The position numbers and the translations under genes are program-made. 64,000 bases of DNA from Meconema thalassinum. Its lineage: Eukaryota; Arthropoda; Insecta; Orthoptera; Tettigoniidae. The stretch covers positions 369,755,387-369,819,386 of the forward strand of contig OX336388.2 in the NCBI GenBank assembly GCA_946902985.2. Direction: 5' to 3'. The notes beneath the pieces were generated by a model that saw only the letters and a program-made list of their open reading frames with translations, had not been told where the DNA came from and searched no databases. This document shows, in pieces, positions 24,600-35,008 of the stretch (the first letter of the stretch is position 1; every line of letters begins with the position of its first letter).

Positions 24600-24725
24600 G
24601 AGGCGAGTTGAATTTCCAACTCAGGCATCCTTGAAGTGGATTTTCGTAGTTTCCCCATTTCTACTCCAGGCAAATGCTGGGATGGTTCCTAACTTAAAGC
24701 CACGGCCACCTCCTTCGCCATGCCA
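24600..24725 (+). mobile_element. SINE K body fragment
   Basis: 'ccaggcaaatgctgggatgg' and 'gccacggccacctccttcgc' match the SINE at 24896 ('ccaggcaaatgctgggacag', 'ctacggccgcttccttcc'). The head is not preserved. Confidence 0.55.
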
Positions 24726-24895
24726 ACCTGAATTACAAATACGCACACTACTACACATACCACAATAACGCAGATCATCATACAAATTCTATACACACCT
24801 ACGTACACAGGGCTAAATGACTATGATGTCAAAGCTCCTCAAATGAAACAACATCAACTACAAGCTAGTTGTAGTTGGTAGTTTTCATTGTATTA

Positions 24896-25230
24896 TCATT
24901 CTTTCACTATCACCATACCGACAGTAGTGGCTACGCTGGTTAAAGCGCGGCGTTAGGTCATGGGGCCAAGCTCTCTGCTGACTCGGTAGACGCGTGGGTT
25001 CGGGCCCCACCGTCGGCTGTCCTTGAAATGGTTTTCCGTGGTTTCCCATTTTCAACACCAGGCAAATGCTGGGACAGTACCTTCTGACAGGCTACGGCCG
25101 CTTCCTTCCACATCATTGCCCACTTTCATCCATTCATCTCATCTCTCATCCCGACGCGCAGGTCGCCCACGGGCGTCGACTAGAAAGACCTGCACTCGGC
25201 CTCTCAGGAGGCTACACGACAAAAAAAAAA
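24896..25230 (+). mobile_element. SINE K, tRNA-derived, poly-A end
   Basis: A tRNA-like head around 24915-25018 has B box GGGTTCGGGCCCC and 'cacaccgtcggc'-type closure. The body 'gtggtttcccattttcaaca' and 'aatgctgggacagtacctt' follows, and the copy ends near a run of ten A. This body is one I associate with widespread arthropod SINEs; that is recognition, not a search result. Confidence 0.6.
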
Positions 25231-25251
25231 CTATCACCATATCATTAGCGG

Positions 25252-25622
25252 CTAATAATAATATCATATGGCCTCGGGTGCCGGGTGAAAGCTTTGTTAT
25301 TTGAAACCCAGGGGGCAGCTTGCATGTCAAATTCAGTTGTTCCTTGAAGCACTATGAAAGTCAAGGAGGTTTGATATCTAAGCTCCTTGAACACTATACC
25401 GCTTTCCAGTAGAGAAATGAGGAACTTTGTGTTGGTGGAAAAATTTTGCCATTATGGACACGGCCTACTGAATTCAAATGGGTTCTTTAACATGCCAACA
25501 TCGTATGACATGCGTGTTGGGATTTTTTCCGCCTTTCAAAAATCACCTACCATGGCCAGTAGCGAATTAGCAAGCTTGGGATTAGTAATCCAATACGATA
25601 ACCACTCACCCACCGTGGCAAG
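25252..25622 (-). mobile_element. SINE E, minus-strand copy
   Basis: Read on the minus strand it starts TTGCCACGGTGGGTGAGTGG, passes through the shared body (catacgatgttggcatgtta-type) and ends in a short (ATT)n tail. The other copies are at 41.7 and 62.8 kb. The head is tRNA-like. No clean target duplication was found. Confidence 0.85.
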
Positions 25623-25909
25623 CTAGGGGCTGATAACCTAGAAGTTACGGGGCGGCGGGCTTGTGCAGTGGTTTAATCTGTTCGGCCCCAACCAAGGTGG
25701 ACTGGGTTCAATTTTCAGTTAATGCATTCGAGATTTTCGAGGTAAAATACTATGTCCTGTGATTCGGATTCAACGCAAAAAGGAGGTCCCGTGGCTCATG
25801 ATGGTGAGATTAACAGTCATAGAAATCAACAAGCGTGCTCTCCGAGATGTTAGGCCCCTTAAACAACACGTCATCATCATCACCATCATCATCATCATGC
25901 AGGATAATA

Positions 25910-26303
25910 GCGGCTTCTTTGGCGTAGTTGGTAGCATGCTGAACTGCTGCGCCCAAGATCGCGGTTTCAAGCCCGGCCGAAGTCGTCGGATTTTTTAAGA
26001 GCGTTAAAATCCGACATTACGCCATCCTTCGGAGGGGAAGTAAAGCCGGCGGTCCCATGTCATAGGTTTATGGCATGTAAAAGATCCTTCCACTAACTAA
26101 ACTTGTGTGAAGCCAAATTTCTAGGCTAGATTTCGTTGAAACGCTCTATCAAAGTACCAACGTTCACTACTAGGCGTCAGTGGCATCTGGTAGCGAAAGT
26201 TGGAACTAATTGAAATTGAACGGAACTTTTAGCTCACCCTATGAGTGTCCGCTTGAAGTTGCTACAACCTCCTAGGACACTCCCGGCTCTACATGCCATA
26301 CGC

Positions 26304-26338
<35 letters not shown>

Positions 26339-26368
26339 ATATATAAATAAATAAATAAATAAATAAAT
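25910..26368 (+). mobile_element. SINE D2, full length with (AAAT)n tail
   Basis: Head GCGGCTTCTTTGGCGTAGTT and B-box-like GGTTTCAAGCCC match the D1 head. After 'gttggaactaattgaaattg' the body switches to 'cggaacttttagctcaccct', 'gagtgtccgcttgaagttgc', 'ctaggacactcccggc' and a long (AAAT)n tail, unlike D1. Confidence 0.88.
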
Positions 26369-26375
26369 TAAATAA

Positions 26376-26645
26376 AAAATAATCCAGGAGATTTGTGCTG
26401 GACAAAGCGGAGGTAGACAGGTTTTTCTCCGGGTACTCCGGTATTCCCTGACTCAAATTTCGTTCCAGCAACACTCTCCACTATCATTTCATTTCATCTG
26501 TCATTCATTTAATAATTGTCCCCAGAGCAGTGCGACAGGGTTCAGCAGCCGGAACAGTTCATATCCTCGCCGCTAGATGGGGGCTTAATTCATTCAATTC
26601 CCTGACCCGGTCGGTTGACTGGAAACAGGCTGTGGATTTTCATTT
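26376..26645 (+). mobile_element. SINE H, head-truncated plus-strand copy
   Basis: Starts within the body at 'gagatttgtgctggacaaag', then 'ctccgggtactccgg', and ends 'ggaaacaggctgtggatttt'. It directly follows the D2 tail. The promoter boxes are lost. Confidence 0.85.
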
Positions 26646-26649
26646 CCAT

Positions 26650-26820
26650 TTTCATTTGCAGTGATTCGTTACTGTCAAAAGTAACGGCGTTAGTCACAGT
26701 TGCTCGTTACTACAGCTGATAATAAGCGATGGTTCGATTAATTTAAAATGATTTGGAAACTATTAATCGATGAATCGACGGACCGTTCAATCGATTAATT
26801 CTTTAGTAGTTACTACATAC
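26650..26820. repeat. 'ATTAATCGATT' motif cluster, possible transposon end
   Basis: Several copies of 'ttcgattaa', 'ttaatcgatgaatcg' and 'caatcgattaattc' follow 'cgttactgtcaaaagtaacg'. Similar clusters occur at 29125-29250 and, inverted, at 29715-29780. These could be ends of one hAT-like element spread over 3 kb, but I cannot delimit it. Confidence 0.3.
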
Positions 26821-26834
26821 GAAAATAAGTTTCA

Positions 26835-27538
26835 ACTAGCATTACCCGTCGCGGCTTCGCCCGCGAATATTCTAGTTGTAAAGAGTACACTTAGCAAAAT
26901 CTCAATCATGAATGCTATGACTGATTTATCCTTGGTATGAATAATCAGACTTTATCAATTCAGCTACTGGTGCAGTGGTTAGGGGTTTGTCATCCCTTCA
27001 TAGGTATATCAGAGCGAAGTTAGTTTTCTGGGAATATCACAGACACTGTTAATTTAAGGGCCTTTAAATTTGGTTTTCGAAGACCCTTTTTGTCGGGTGA
27101 AAAAGACCTTTCGTGAAAATAGCGTGAAAATTTCTCGAGTGCCCCTTGACCTTCTTAAGCGCATTATAATGTATGAATTGATGAATTTTACAGCTTAATT
27201 TGGTTCAGTGATAACCTTATAACCGTTTGGAAACTTTTACAATATTGTAATAATTGGAATTGCATTGCATCTTACCGAAATACATGGACCTGTGAGATTC
27301 TGTTACCATGGTTACCGTGTTGCATTCTTTCATTATTTCTTTGTAAATATACATGTTTTAAGGTATTTATTTAATTGTGAGGCATTTAAAGAGTAAGTGA
27401 GTGCGTTTCTCTTACGCATTGGGTTATGCTGATCTTGTAGGTACCCCATATGTGTAGGTTGGTGTTAATGGGACCTTATTTTCGGTACAAAACTTGAATG
27501 GGACCTTAGCAGAATAATATAGGGAGGGATGTAACACC
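26835..27538 (+). repeat. Family G-related repeat, 'cattacccgtcgcggc' form
   Basis: It is a close copy of 58717-59434, sharing 'cattacccgtcgcggcttcg', 'ggtgcagtggt', 'tccttcataggtatatcaga', 'ttggtgttaatgggacctta'. The middle carries the family G core (ccccttgacc...gtgataaccttat). Non-coding. Confidence 0.75.
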
Positions 27539-27548
27539 ATCGCTTAAG

Positions 27549-28091
27549 GATAATCTCGGGATGCCTGAAACCAACACCAGTGCCCAAACTATACCCTATT
27601 GTTGGAATATCCCCACTCAACATCCGGAGGACCACTGCTTCGGACGTCGAGAGAACAACGCAGGAGAATGACCATCGACATACACTTTATGCTCACGAGG
27701 CAGCATGGTCTCGCCTCATATCTTACAAGAGTTTCCTTGTTAGGACTCTGCCGCTGCAGAGAACTCCAGAGACAACCCGTCTCAAAAGATGGAGAAGCTC
27801 ACTGCCCACAGACATGTCACCAAAAGAAGAACCGGCTCCTGTTAGGAGGTCCCTCAACCGCTTAAGAGTGGGTGTCCCTCGATGCAAGGCCAACCTGCAA
27901 AAATAGGGGATCCTTCCAGCAGTCGCAGACACCTATTGTGAATGTGGAGCTGAACAAGATCCAAGCCACCCACTTATCTGCCCCCTCCTGGACAACCCAT
28001 GCACAATAGAAGATGTTTTTAGAGGAAGCAACAAGGCCATCGCTGATGCAGTTTTTTGGAAATGTTGACCGGACACGGAAATGAATGAATT
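27549..28091 (+). pseudogene. 5'-truncated LINE C-terminus with 10 bp TSD
   Basis: The plus strand encodes the last ~170 residues of a non-LTR retrotransposon polymerase: LKRWRSSLP, LNRLRVGVPRCKANLQK, then CECGAEQDPSHPLICPLLDN and a Trp-Lys-Cys end. The C-x-C...H-x4-C cluster is the typical C-terminal zinc-binding motif. An in-frame TAG lies at 27904-27906, where relatives would have a tryptophan. The insertion is flanked by 'atcgcttaag' at 27539-27548 and 28092-28101, and ends in (GAAT)n-like sequence rather than poly-A. It interrupts a family G-related repeat. Confidence 0.85.
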
Positions 28092-28101
28092 ATCGCTTAA
28101 G

Positions 28102-29120
28102 TGAGTTCTGTCTATCTTCGGAAGTATGTATAGGAATCTATAAAAGTTAGTATTTGCCTAAAAATAGTCTACAAAGTGTCCTTCCTTGTTTATGTTAACA
28201 ATACCTAAATTAGAGTCAGTGACAGTGGAAGGACAAACATCAATCAAATTGGGAAATATTTGAAGGAAAAAAAAACGAACAGATTTCAGTGAAAATTTTG
28301 AAATACTTTTCAATTTTTACAATTTATGACAGGAACATTTTTGTTTTACTTCGTTTTAGCAAAGTTTTCACAAAGGAGGTGAAAATTATACGATATATTT
28401 ATTTAAAATACATTGTAGCCTATGTTTTGCTTCTGTGAGAGAGTGTAATAGTTTCTTTACGTGTGATATAAGTTTCCGGGAGGGCGCCAATTCATAGATA
28501 AAATACTACGAATGAATATAATCTTAATACAGACACAAGAACTCATTCATCTCAAGGTGTGGTATGTCTCCGACACCAACCAAGACACTTCAGTAAACAA
28601 GGCAGCTTAATTATATACTGCAACATAACAATAAATCATTGGAATGCTACTTACTATATTGTGGTCTTAAGGGATGTATAATTAAATTGTATCAATAATG
28701 CCGTCACAACAAGATACAATTTCCAGTTTCATACCACCATTCAAATACTCATTTTATTCTGTTTTCCCTTCTTAGAACAATGTATTTTAGAAACTATCGT
28801 CATATAACCATTACGATGCAGTAAAGAAGACAGAATGATTCAATCTATAACTTCCTTAACGTTTATCTTTCATAATCATGTATTTCATCAATAGCTTTCT
28901 TTTATCAGCGCTAATAACCTATATCACTTTTTTTATCAATGTATTTAACTCTCGTCTAAACTCCTCTTTGCTATCGTCAGAGTTGACACTCTCTGAATTA
29001 GTTCAAGTTTCATCCACTCAAGCGCACCAACGCCACCTCCAAAGAACACTAATCATTTTTATATAAACGAATCACGGCCTATGTGGTCTCAGTAAACGTT
29101 ACAAGAGTTGTGAAAGGAGC
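28102..29120. other. No recognised feature
   Basis: AT-rich DNA with short frames only. Confidence 0.4.
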
Positions 29121-29124
29121 GAAG

Positions 29125-29250
29125 AGCATATAGATTAATCGACCAACCAATCATATATTCGACCAAGTGCTTAATCGACTGAGCGACCAATAGATTAATC
29201 GTTGCTTGTAGCAATTAATCGATATTTTTACTTTGATTAATTGATTATTC
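29125..29250. repeat. Second 'ATTAATCG' motif cluster
   Basis: At least five 'ttaatcg' or 'taatcga' motifs within 125 bp. Related to the cluster at 26650; class unknown. Confidence 0.35.
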
Positions 29251-29262
29251 GGTAACTAAAAT

Positions 29263-29706
29263 TATTATTTATTTATTTATTTATTTATTTATCGTATGGC
29301 TTTTAGTGCCGGGAGTGTCCGAGGACATGTTCGGCCCGCCTGAGTCTGTAGCTGCTTCCAGCGAACACCCTTAGGGTGAGCTACAAGTTCCGTTCAATTT
29401 CAAGTAGTTCCAACTTTCGCCACCAGATATCAATGATACCTAGTGGTGAACGTTGGAACTTTGATAAAGCGTTCTGACGAAATCTAACCTAACAAATTTT
29501 GCTTCACACAAGTTTAGTCTGTGGAAGGATCTTTTACATGCCATAAATCTATGACATGGGACTACCGGCTTTACTTCCCCTCCGAAGGAAGACATACTGA
29601 GGGATTTTTAACGCTCTTGAAGAAATCTGACGACTTCGGCCGGGTTTGAACCCGCTATCTTGGGCACAGCAGTTCTGCATGCTACCGACTACGCCACCGA
29701 AGCCGC
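29263..29706 (-). mobile_element. SINE D2, minus-strand copy with imperfect TSD
   Basis: Minus-strand head GCGGCTTCGGTGGCGTAGTC and B box GGTTCAAACCC, D2-type tail, and (AAAT)n seen here as (ttta)n. Flanks 'taactaaaat' (29253-29262) and 'taactgaaat' (29708-29717) match at 9 of 10 bases. Confidence 0.9.
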
Positions 29707-30119
29707 TTAACTGAAATGAATCGATTAAACTACTCGTTACCTCAATAGTAACTGTTCGCTAACATAACTCGGTGCTGCCTAATTCCGCTCTGGAGTCTTG
29801 CACATTCTACTAATGTAGAAATCACAGGTTCACTGTGGTAAAACATCCTATTACTAGCGCTCTGCCAGCTGTAGGGACTTTCATGTTCGCCAGAACATGC
29901 AGTAATTAATTGAAGCGTATCTGAAGGTAATTAGTCTTTGAAATGTTCCTTGTAGGCAGTTTGAAGCAACAATCGCTCGTCTGTCGCACGTTAATTGTTT
30001 CACCCGCGGGGGAGCTTTAAGATAAACACTCCATTCATCAAGCACTACGCCTCATCTTTTTTAAGAGGGTTTTCTTGGCAGGGGCATCTGCTTCAAGCAT
30101 TCTTTGAATGCACGTCTTT

Positions 30120-30615
30120 TTTATTTAGTCGATTTACCCTCTAGGTTGGAGTTTACCACGGACTCAGCGAGGGAACTCACCACAACCGCCGCTACGGGCA
30201 GTGTCCTGGAGCTTGGAACATCTGGTCGGGGTGGATAAAAACTGGGGAGATGTGTTCAGCACTTCGCCTAGGTGGCCTCACCTGAAAAGCAAACAGTGGC
30301 CTCATGAGGGATTGGAATGGAGGGGAAGTTTGGGATGGATAGGCAAGGAAGAGGGAAGGAGGCGGCCGTGGCTTTACAGTAGTTACCATCCCGGCACTTG
30401 CCAGAAGACGAAGTGGGAAACCACGGAAAACCACTTCGAGGATGGCTGAGGTGGGACTTGAACACCCTCTACTCATTTGGACCATCCGAGGCTGAGTAGA
30501 CCCCGTTCCAGTCCTCATACCACTTGTCAAATTTCGTGGCAGAGCCGGGAATCGAACCCAGGACCTCCAGGGTGGCAGCTAACCATGCTGACCGCTCCGC
30601 TACGGAGGTGCACGT
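30120..30615 (-). mobile_element. SINE I, tRNA-derived
   Basis: On the minus strand the last 85 bp form a tRNA-like head: CCTCCGTAGCGGAGCGGTCA (A box) and GGTTCGATTCCC (B box). The body contains 'gaaaaccacttcgaggatgg' and 'aaagcaaacagtggcctcat'. I could not define a target duplication. Glycine/proline-rich frames over it are not genes. Confidence 0.65.
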
Positions 30616-30628
30616 ATTTATTATGTTC

Positions 30629-32765
30629 TTAACCCTTGAGACCTGGCGTGAAAAAATATAACACAAGGACTAGCCCCGGGTCATTTTGACCCATAGTGCG
30701 TCACTCCTTTTTCGTCGAAGTCGTATCGAATTTAATAAAGAAATTCTAAACTTGGAGTCTTCCTATGAACTATTCCAAATATAAAATGGGGTTTACTTAA
30801 ATTTTTCAAGTTTAACATGCAGAACAAGTAGTTCCGTGAAGAACTATACAGCCTATTTTCGTATATCCTGCTCATGTTAATTGTCTCTATCAACATACAA
30901 AATTTCAGTTTAATTGCTGTAACAGATTCGTAGATATTGAGAACCGTCTAAATATTTCATATGGTCGCCAGGATGGATTTTTATTTTTGTACTATTACAT
31001 TAAGATTATTGTGTACGTGTGGTATTCAAACTTCAATCGCATGATTAGAACACAAGAAGTAAAAACGAGATTTTAAAAGTACGCACACTAGCCATCTTGT
31101 GATTATGCAAAAAATTGAAATAAATTACACGCCAGTGGATCAACATTTGTATAAGCATTTAACGTGCAACGTTTCACGGCACTCGGATAGTTAATTCGCG
31201 AGAAACGTCCATTTAATTATTTATACTTCGCGTCACCGCCATGTTGGATTTGTGCTCACCAGGTTACTGAAAGTCCTATAGGTGAACATATGTTCATAGT
31301 CTCTATGAACATAAAAAAATTCAGTTTGGTTGCTGTAAAAGATTCATAGATATTGAGAACCGCCTAAATATTTCGGAAGCTCGCCATTTAGGATTGTTAT
31401 ATGTATAGGCTATGTATGTACCATTCAAGGACAATTATTGCCTAGCTTCATTATTCAAACTTTCACTTCGATCGCATGATTACGACACAAGAATAAAAAC
31501 TTAATTTTAAAATTTCGCACAGCCGTCATCTTGAGGTTATGTAAACAATTGAATTAAATTAGATGGCAGTGCATTACAATCTGCAAAATCATTTACTGTA
31601 CCACATTTCACTGCGCTCAGAGAGTTAAATCACGAGAAAAGTCTATTAAAATATTTCAAATTCGCTTGGTCGCCATGTTCGTTTTGTACTTTACAGGTTT
31701 ATGAAATATACATAGGTAAACTTGTATCAGTACCCTTTATCACCGTACAAAATTGCAGGGTGATATCTGTAATAGTTTCGGAGATATAGAATGTCAGTGA
31801 AATATTTCGCACAGCCGCCATTTTAAGGTTATGTAAACAATTGAACTAAATTAGACTCCAGTGCATTACAATTTGTATAAACATTTGCTATACCAAATTT
31901 CATTACGTGTGGATAGTTAAATCGCGAGAAATGTCTATTTAAAAGTCTCAATTTCGCTTGACCGCCATGTTGGTTTTGTAGTCACCAGGTTTTTGAAAGT
32001 CTCATAGGTGAACTTCTAGTAATGTCCTTTATCATCGTACACAATTTCAGGGCGATATCGGTAATAGTTTCGGAGATATTGAATGCTAGTGAAATATTTC
32101 GCACAGCCGCCATGTTGGATTGGTGAGACGTAACAAAATTTTAAGGGCATGGTTGAGGTCGCCGGGAATAGTGCTATGAACTTACCGAGTTTCATTGAAA
32201 TCGCTCCAGCCGTTTAGATTTTATTAGGGACACACACACACACACACGCGCGCGCGCACACACACGCGGACAAAAGGTGATCTCATAAGCCTATATTTTC
32301 AAAATTGAAAATTGGCTAAAAATGACAATAATTTTCGTAACAGTTTAATTGGCCAGCAAAGCATTCAACTTAATTTTTCTTAACAAGGAGTTGATGACCA
32401 AGGTGTCCTTAGACCCTAAACATGGATGAACAAGAACGTGAGTTATGTGATTGTGCAGCTCCAAAATAGGTGGATGCCCCCCCCCTTATTTCATTTTTAC
32501 AGATTGCTCCGACTAACGTAACCCGAAAATTGTAACGCGAGTACTGGTGCCATAGGTAAATGTGACCCGACCGTAAATAATATAGAAATAATTTGAGTGT
32601 TCACAAAGTTATGGACATGTTACTTTTGCAGGGTGAAGTTCATGGCTAGGAAGGAAGGTACAGTAGTGACAGGAAAAAAAGACTGACCAAAACAAAATTA
32701 TAGAGCATTAATAAGGCCTAAGCCTCGGGTCAAAAATAACCCATGCGCCAGTCCTCGCGAATTAA
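30629..32765. mobile_element. piggyBac-like non-autonomous element, interrupted
   Basis: The left end reads TTAACCCTTGAGACCTGGCG and soon has 'ccgggtcattttgaccc'. The right end, reversed, reads TTAATTCGCGAGGACTGGCG followed by 'gggttatttttgacccgagg'. The inverted ends are imperfect but aligned, and both abut TTAA, the piggyBac-type target. No transposase is present. Without the nested family A copy it would be about 620 bp. The right terminus is less certain than the left. Confidence 0.4.
30825..32338 (-). mobile_element. Helitron-like family A, copy 2, nearly complete
   Basis: Read on the minus strand: 5' hairpin 'agccaattttcaattttgaa', 'ttatgagatcac', a (TG)n/(GC)n tract, the 'cggctggagcgatttcaatg' lead, five or six core modules, then 'gaaaataggctgtatagttc' and the terminal hairpin ending 'ctacttgtt'. 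Both termini are intact. It sits within the piggyBac-like element. Confidence 0.78.
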
Positions 32766-32807
32766 TTGAGCCGTTGAGAGGAATTGTGGGACATATATCA
32801 TAACTAG

Positions 32808-33226
32808 CAGAAGTACCCATTCATCGAACGGTCTTCGGTTATTAATAACCAGACGTTATCAATTGAGCTACTGTTGCAATGGTTAGGGGCTTGGAACCTG
32901 TTTGTTGGCAAAGAAAAATTATTAGTTAAAATGTGCTCTTCCTGGCGTGAAAATAAAATTGAAAACCTCGTATACGAATACGAATACACGTCACATACGA
33001 ACTGACCCTAACCGTTGTGTCAAGTGCCCAACTACAGGAAGACCCCTTTTATAAATTATAATGGCTTGTGGTGCATGAAAATTCAATTTTTTAAAACCTC
33101 CAATGGCCCAAATTGTTAAAACCAGCAAAAAACAGTCTACTATTTCAAATCAGGATTTTTTGAAAATAATGTTGCTGTTTGGAGATATAATAGACCTTCT
33201 GTACGACATATCGCACTTGTAAGTCG
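32808..33226 (+). repeat. Family G segment left of a family A insertion
   Basis: It starts 'ctagcagaagtaccc' like the piece at 4318, then parallels 8927-9218 ('cctccaatggcccaaatt', 'ataatgttgctgtttg'). It is cut at 'gtcgtgtgaaaa' and resumes at 33798. Confidence 0.65.
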
Positions 33227-33797
33227 TGTGAAAACAAGTAGTTCCGTGAAGAACTATTCAGCCTATTTTCATATATCCTACTTGTGTTAACTGTCACTAT
33301 CAACATACAAAATTTCAGTTTGATTGCTGTAATAGATTCGTAAATATTGAGAACCGACTGAATATTTCGGATGGTCGCCATGTTGGATTTTATATATATA
33401 GGTCCTAGAGTTATGTATTGTTACATGAAGATTAATGTGTACGTGTAGCATTCAAACTTCAATCCCATGATTAGGACATAAGAAGTAACAAGGAGATTTT
33501 AAAATTTCGCACAGCTGCCATCTTGTGGTTATGGAAACATTTGAAAAAAATTATATGTCAATGCATTAATATTCGTATAAGGATTTAATGTACCAAGTTT
33601 CACTTTACTAGGATGGTTAAATTGCGAGAAACGTCCATGTGAATATTTGTACTTCGTGTCGCCGCCATGCTGGATTTGTGATCAGGCGTTTAGATTTTAT
33701 TAGGGGGACACACACACACCTCACACACACACACGCACACACACACGGACAAAAGGTGATCTCATAAGCCTATTTTTTCAAAATTGAAATTAGGCTA
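33227..33797 (-). mobile_element. Helitron-like family A, copy 3, short, in an A/T run
   Basis: Both ends are present on the minus strand: the 5' 'tagcctaatttcaattttga' and the 3' 'actacttgtt'. Only about two core modules remain, so the copy is 570 bp. The flanks join to give the uninterrupted family G sequence seen at 9208-9225, which defines this as an insertion. Confidence 0.85.
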
Positions 33798-34909
33798 AAA
33801 ATCTAGGGTACTCCTTGAACCCCTTAAACGCATTGATGAATTTTACAGTTTTAGTTGGTTCCGTGATAACCTTATAGCTATTTGCAACCTTGCACAGAAA
33901 TGAAATAAATGGAGTGGCATTACTTATTCCAGAAATAGATGGAAAGTTGGATGCCACCTCTTGAGATACTGTCGTCATGGTTAGTGGCTTGAATTCCTTC
34001 TTCATTTTATTAAATGAAATTAGTTTTCTGGGAATATCTAAGAAACTGTTGGGTTTAGAGCCTTAAAACATAGTTTTCGGGGACCCTTTACGGCTCTTGA
34101 GGGGCCCCGAATTTTGTTCCTGACACCAAGGGTTTGAAAATGAGCCTTGTCTCGTCGTTGTACGCCTTAATAATGATAATAATTAAAAGAATAATAATAA
34201 TAATAATAATATAACAATATAGGGATAGGGATATAATAGACCTTCTGTACCATACCTGCACGTGTAAATCGCGTAAACATTCTAGAGTACCCCTTGACCC
34301 CTTTAGCGCATTATATGCATTGATGAAAATTTCAGCTTAATTTGGATCCGTTATAACATTAATGGCGTTTGCAAATCTTCACAGTAATGTAATAAATGGA
34401 ATTGCATTGCGTCTTACAGAAAGAGATGGACCTCTGAGATTCTGTTGCCATTGTTACCGGCATGCATTCCTTCATTAATTTATTAAGTGAAATTAGTTTT
34501 TTGGGAATATCTCAAAAACTGTTGGTTTTAGGGCCTTAAAATGTGGTTTTCGGCGTCCTTTTAGAGTTCCCCGAGTTTCGTTTCTCTCATTGAGGGGCTG
34601 AAAATGAGCTTTGTCTCACCCTTCTACGCTTATTTCAGCATGTATTTTAAGGGGGTAGGCCCCCTGTTATGAGAGGTACGGAGAAGAGTAACATCAATGA
34701 TTAGTGTCGAGCCTCTGATGGATATCTGTATCAAATTTTACGTTAATCCACCCAGCCGTTCTCGAATTATAAGGACACAAAAAATTGTCCACAGACAAAC
34801 AGACAGACAAAAAAATATTTTTGCCTGCATCCGTCACAAAACAGTCTGAAACGGGCAAATATGTCAAATTTCCGTGGAAATGCAGAAAAAACAGACAAAC
34901 ATTCATTTT
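33798..34909 (+). repeat. Family G repeat, about two units
   Basis: The first unit resumes after the family A insertion; the second begins near 34235 ('gggatataatagaccttctg') and runs to 'cagacaaacattcattttt'. An (AAT)n tract lies near 34190. The end abuts the next family A copy without a gap. Confidence 0.7.
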
Positions 34910-34965
34910 TAGCCTATTTTCAATTTTGAAAAAATAGGCTTATGAGATCACCGTTTGTCCGTGTG

Positions 34966-35008
<43 letters not shown>

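Noticed and set aside
30192..30530. 112-codon Pro/Ser/Arg-rich frame
   Set aside because: It lies wholly within the tRNA-derived SINE I.
32231..32271. (CA)n/(CG)n run as a Z-DNA or promoter signal
   Set aside because: It is the normal microsatellite tract of family A (minus strand), found in every copy.
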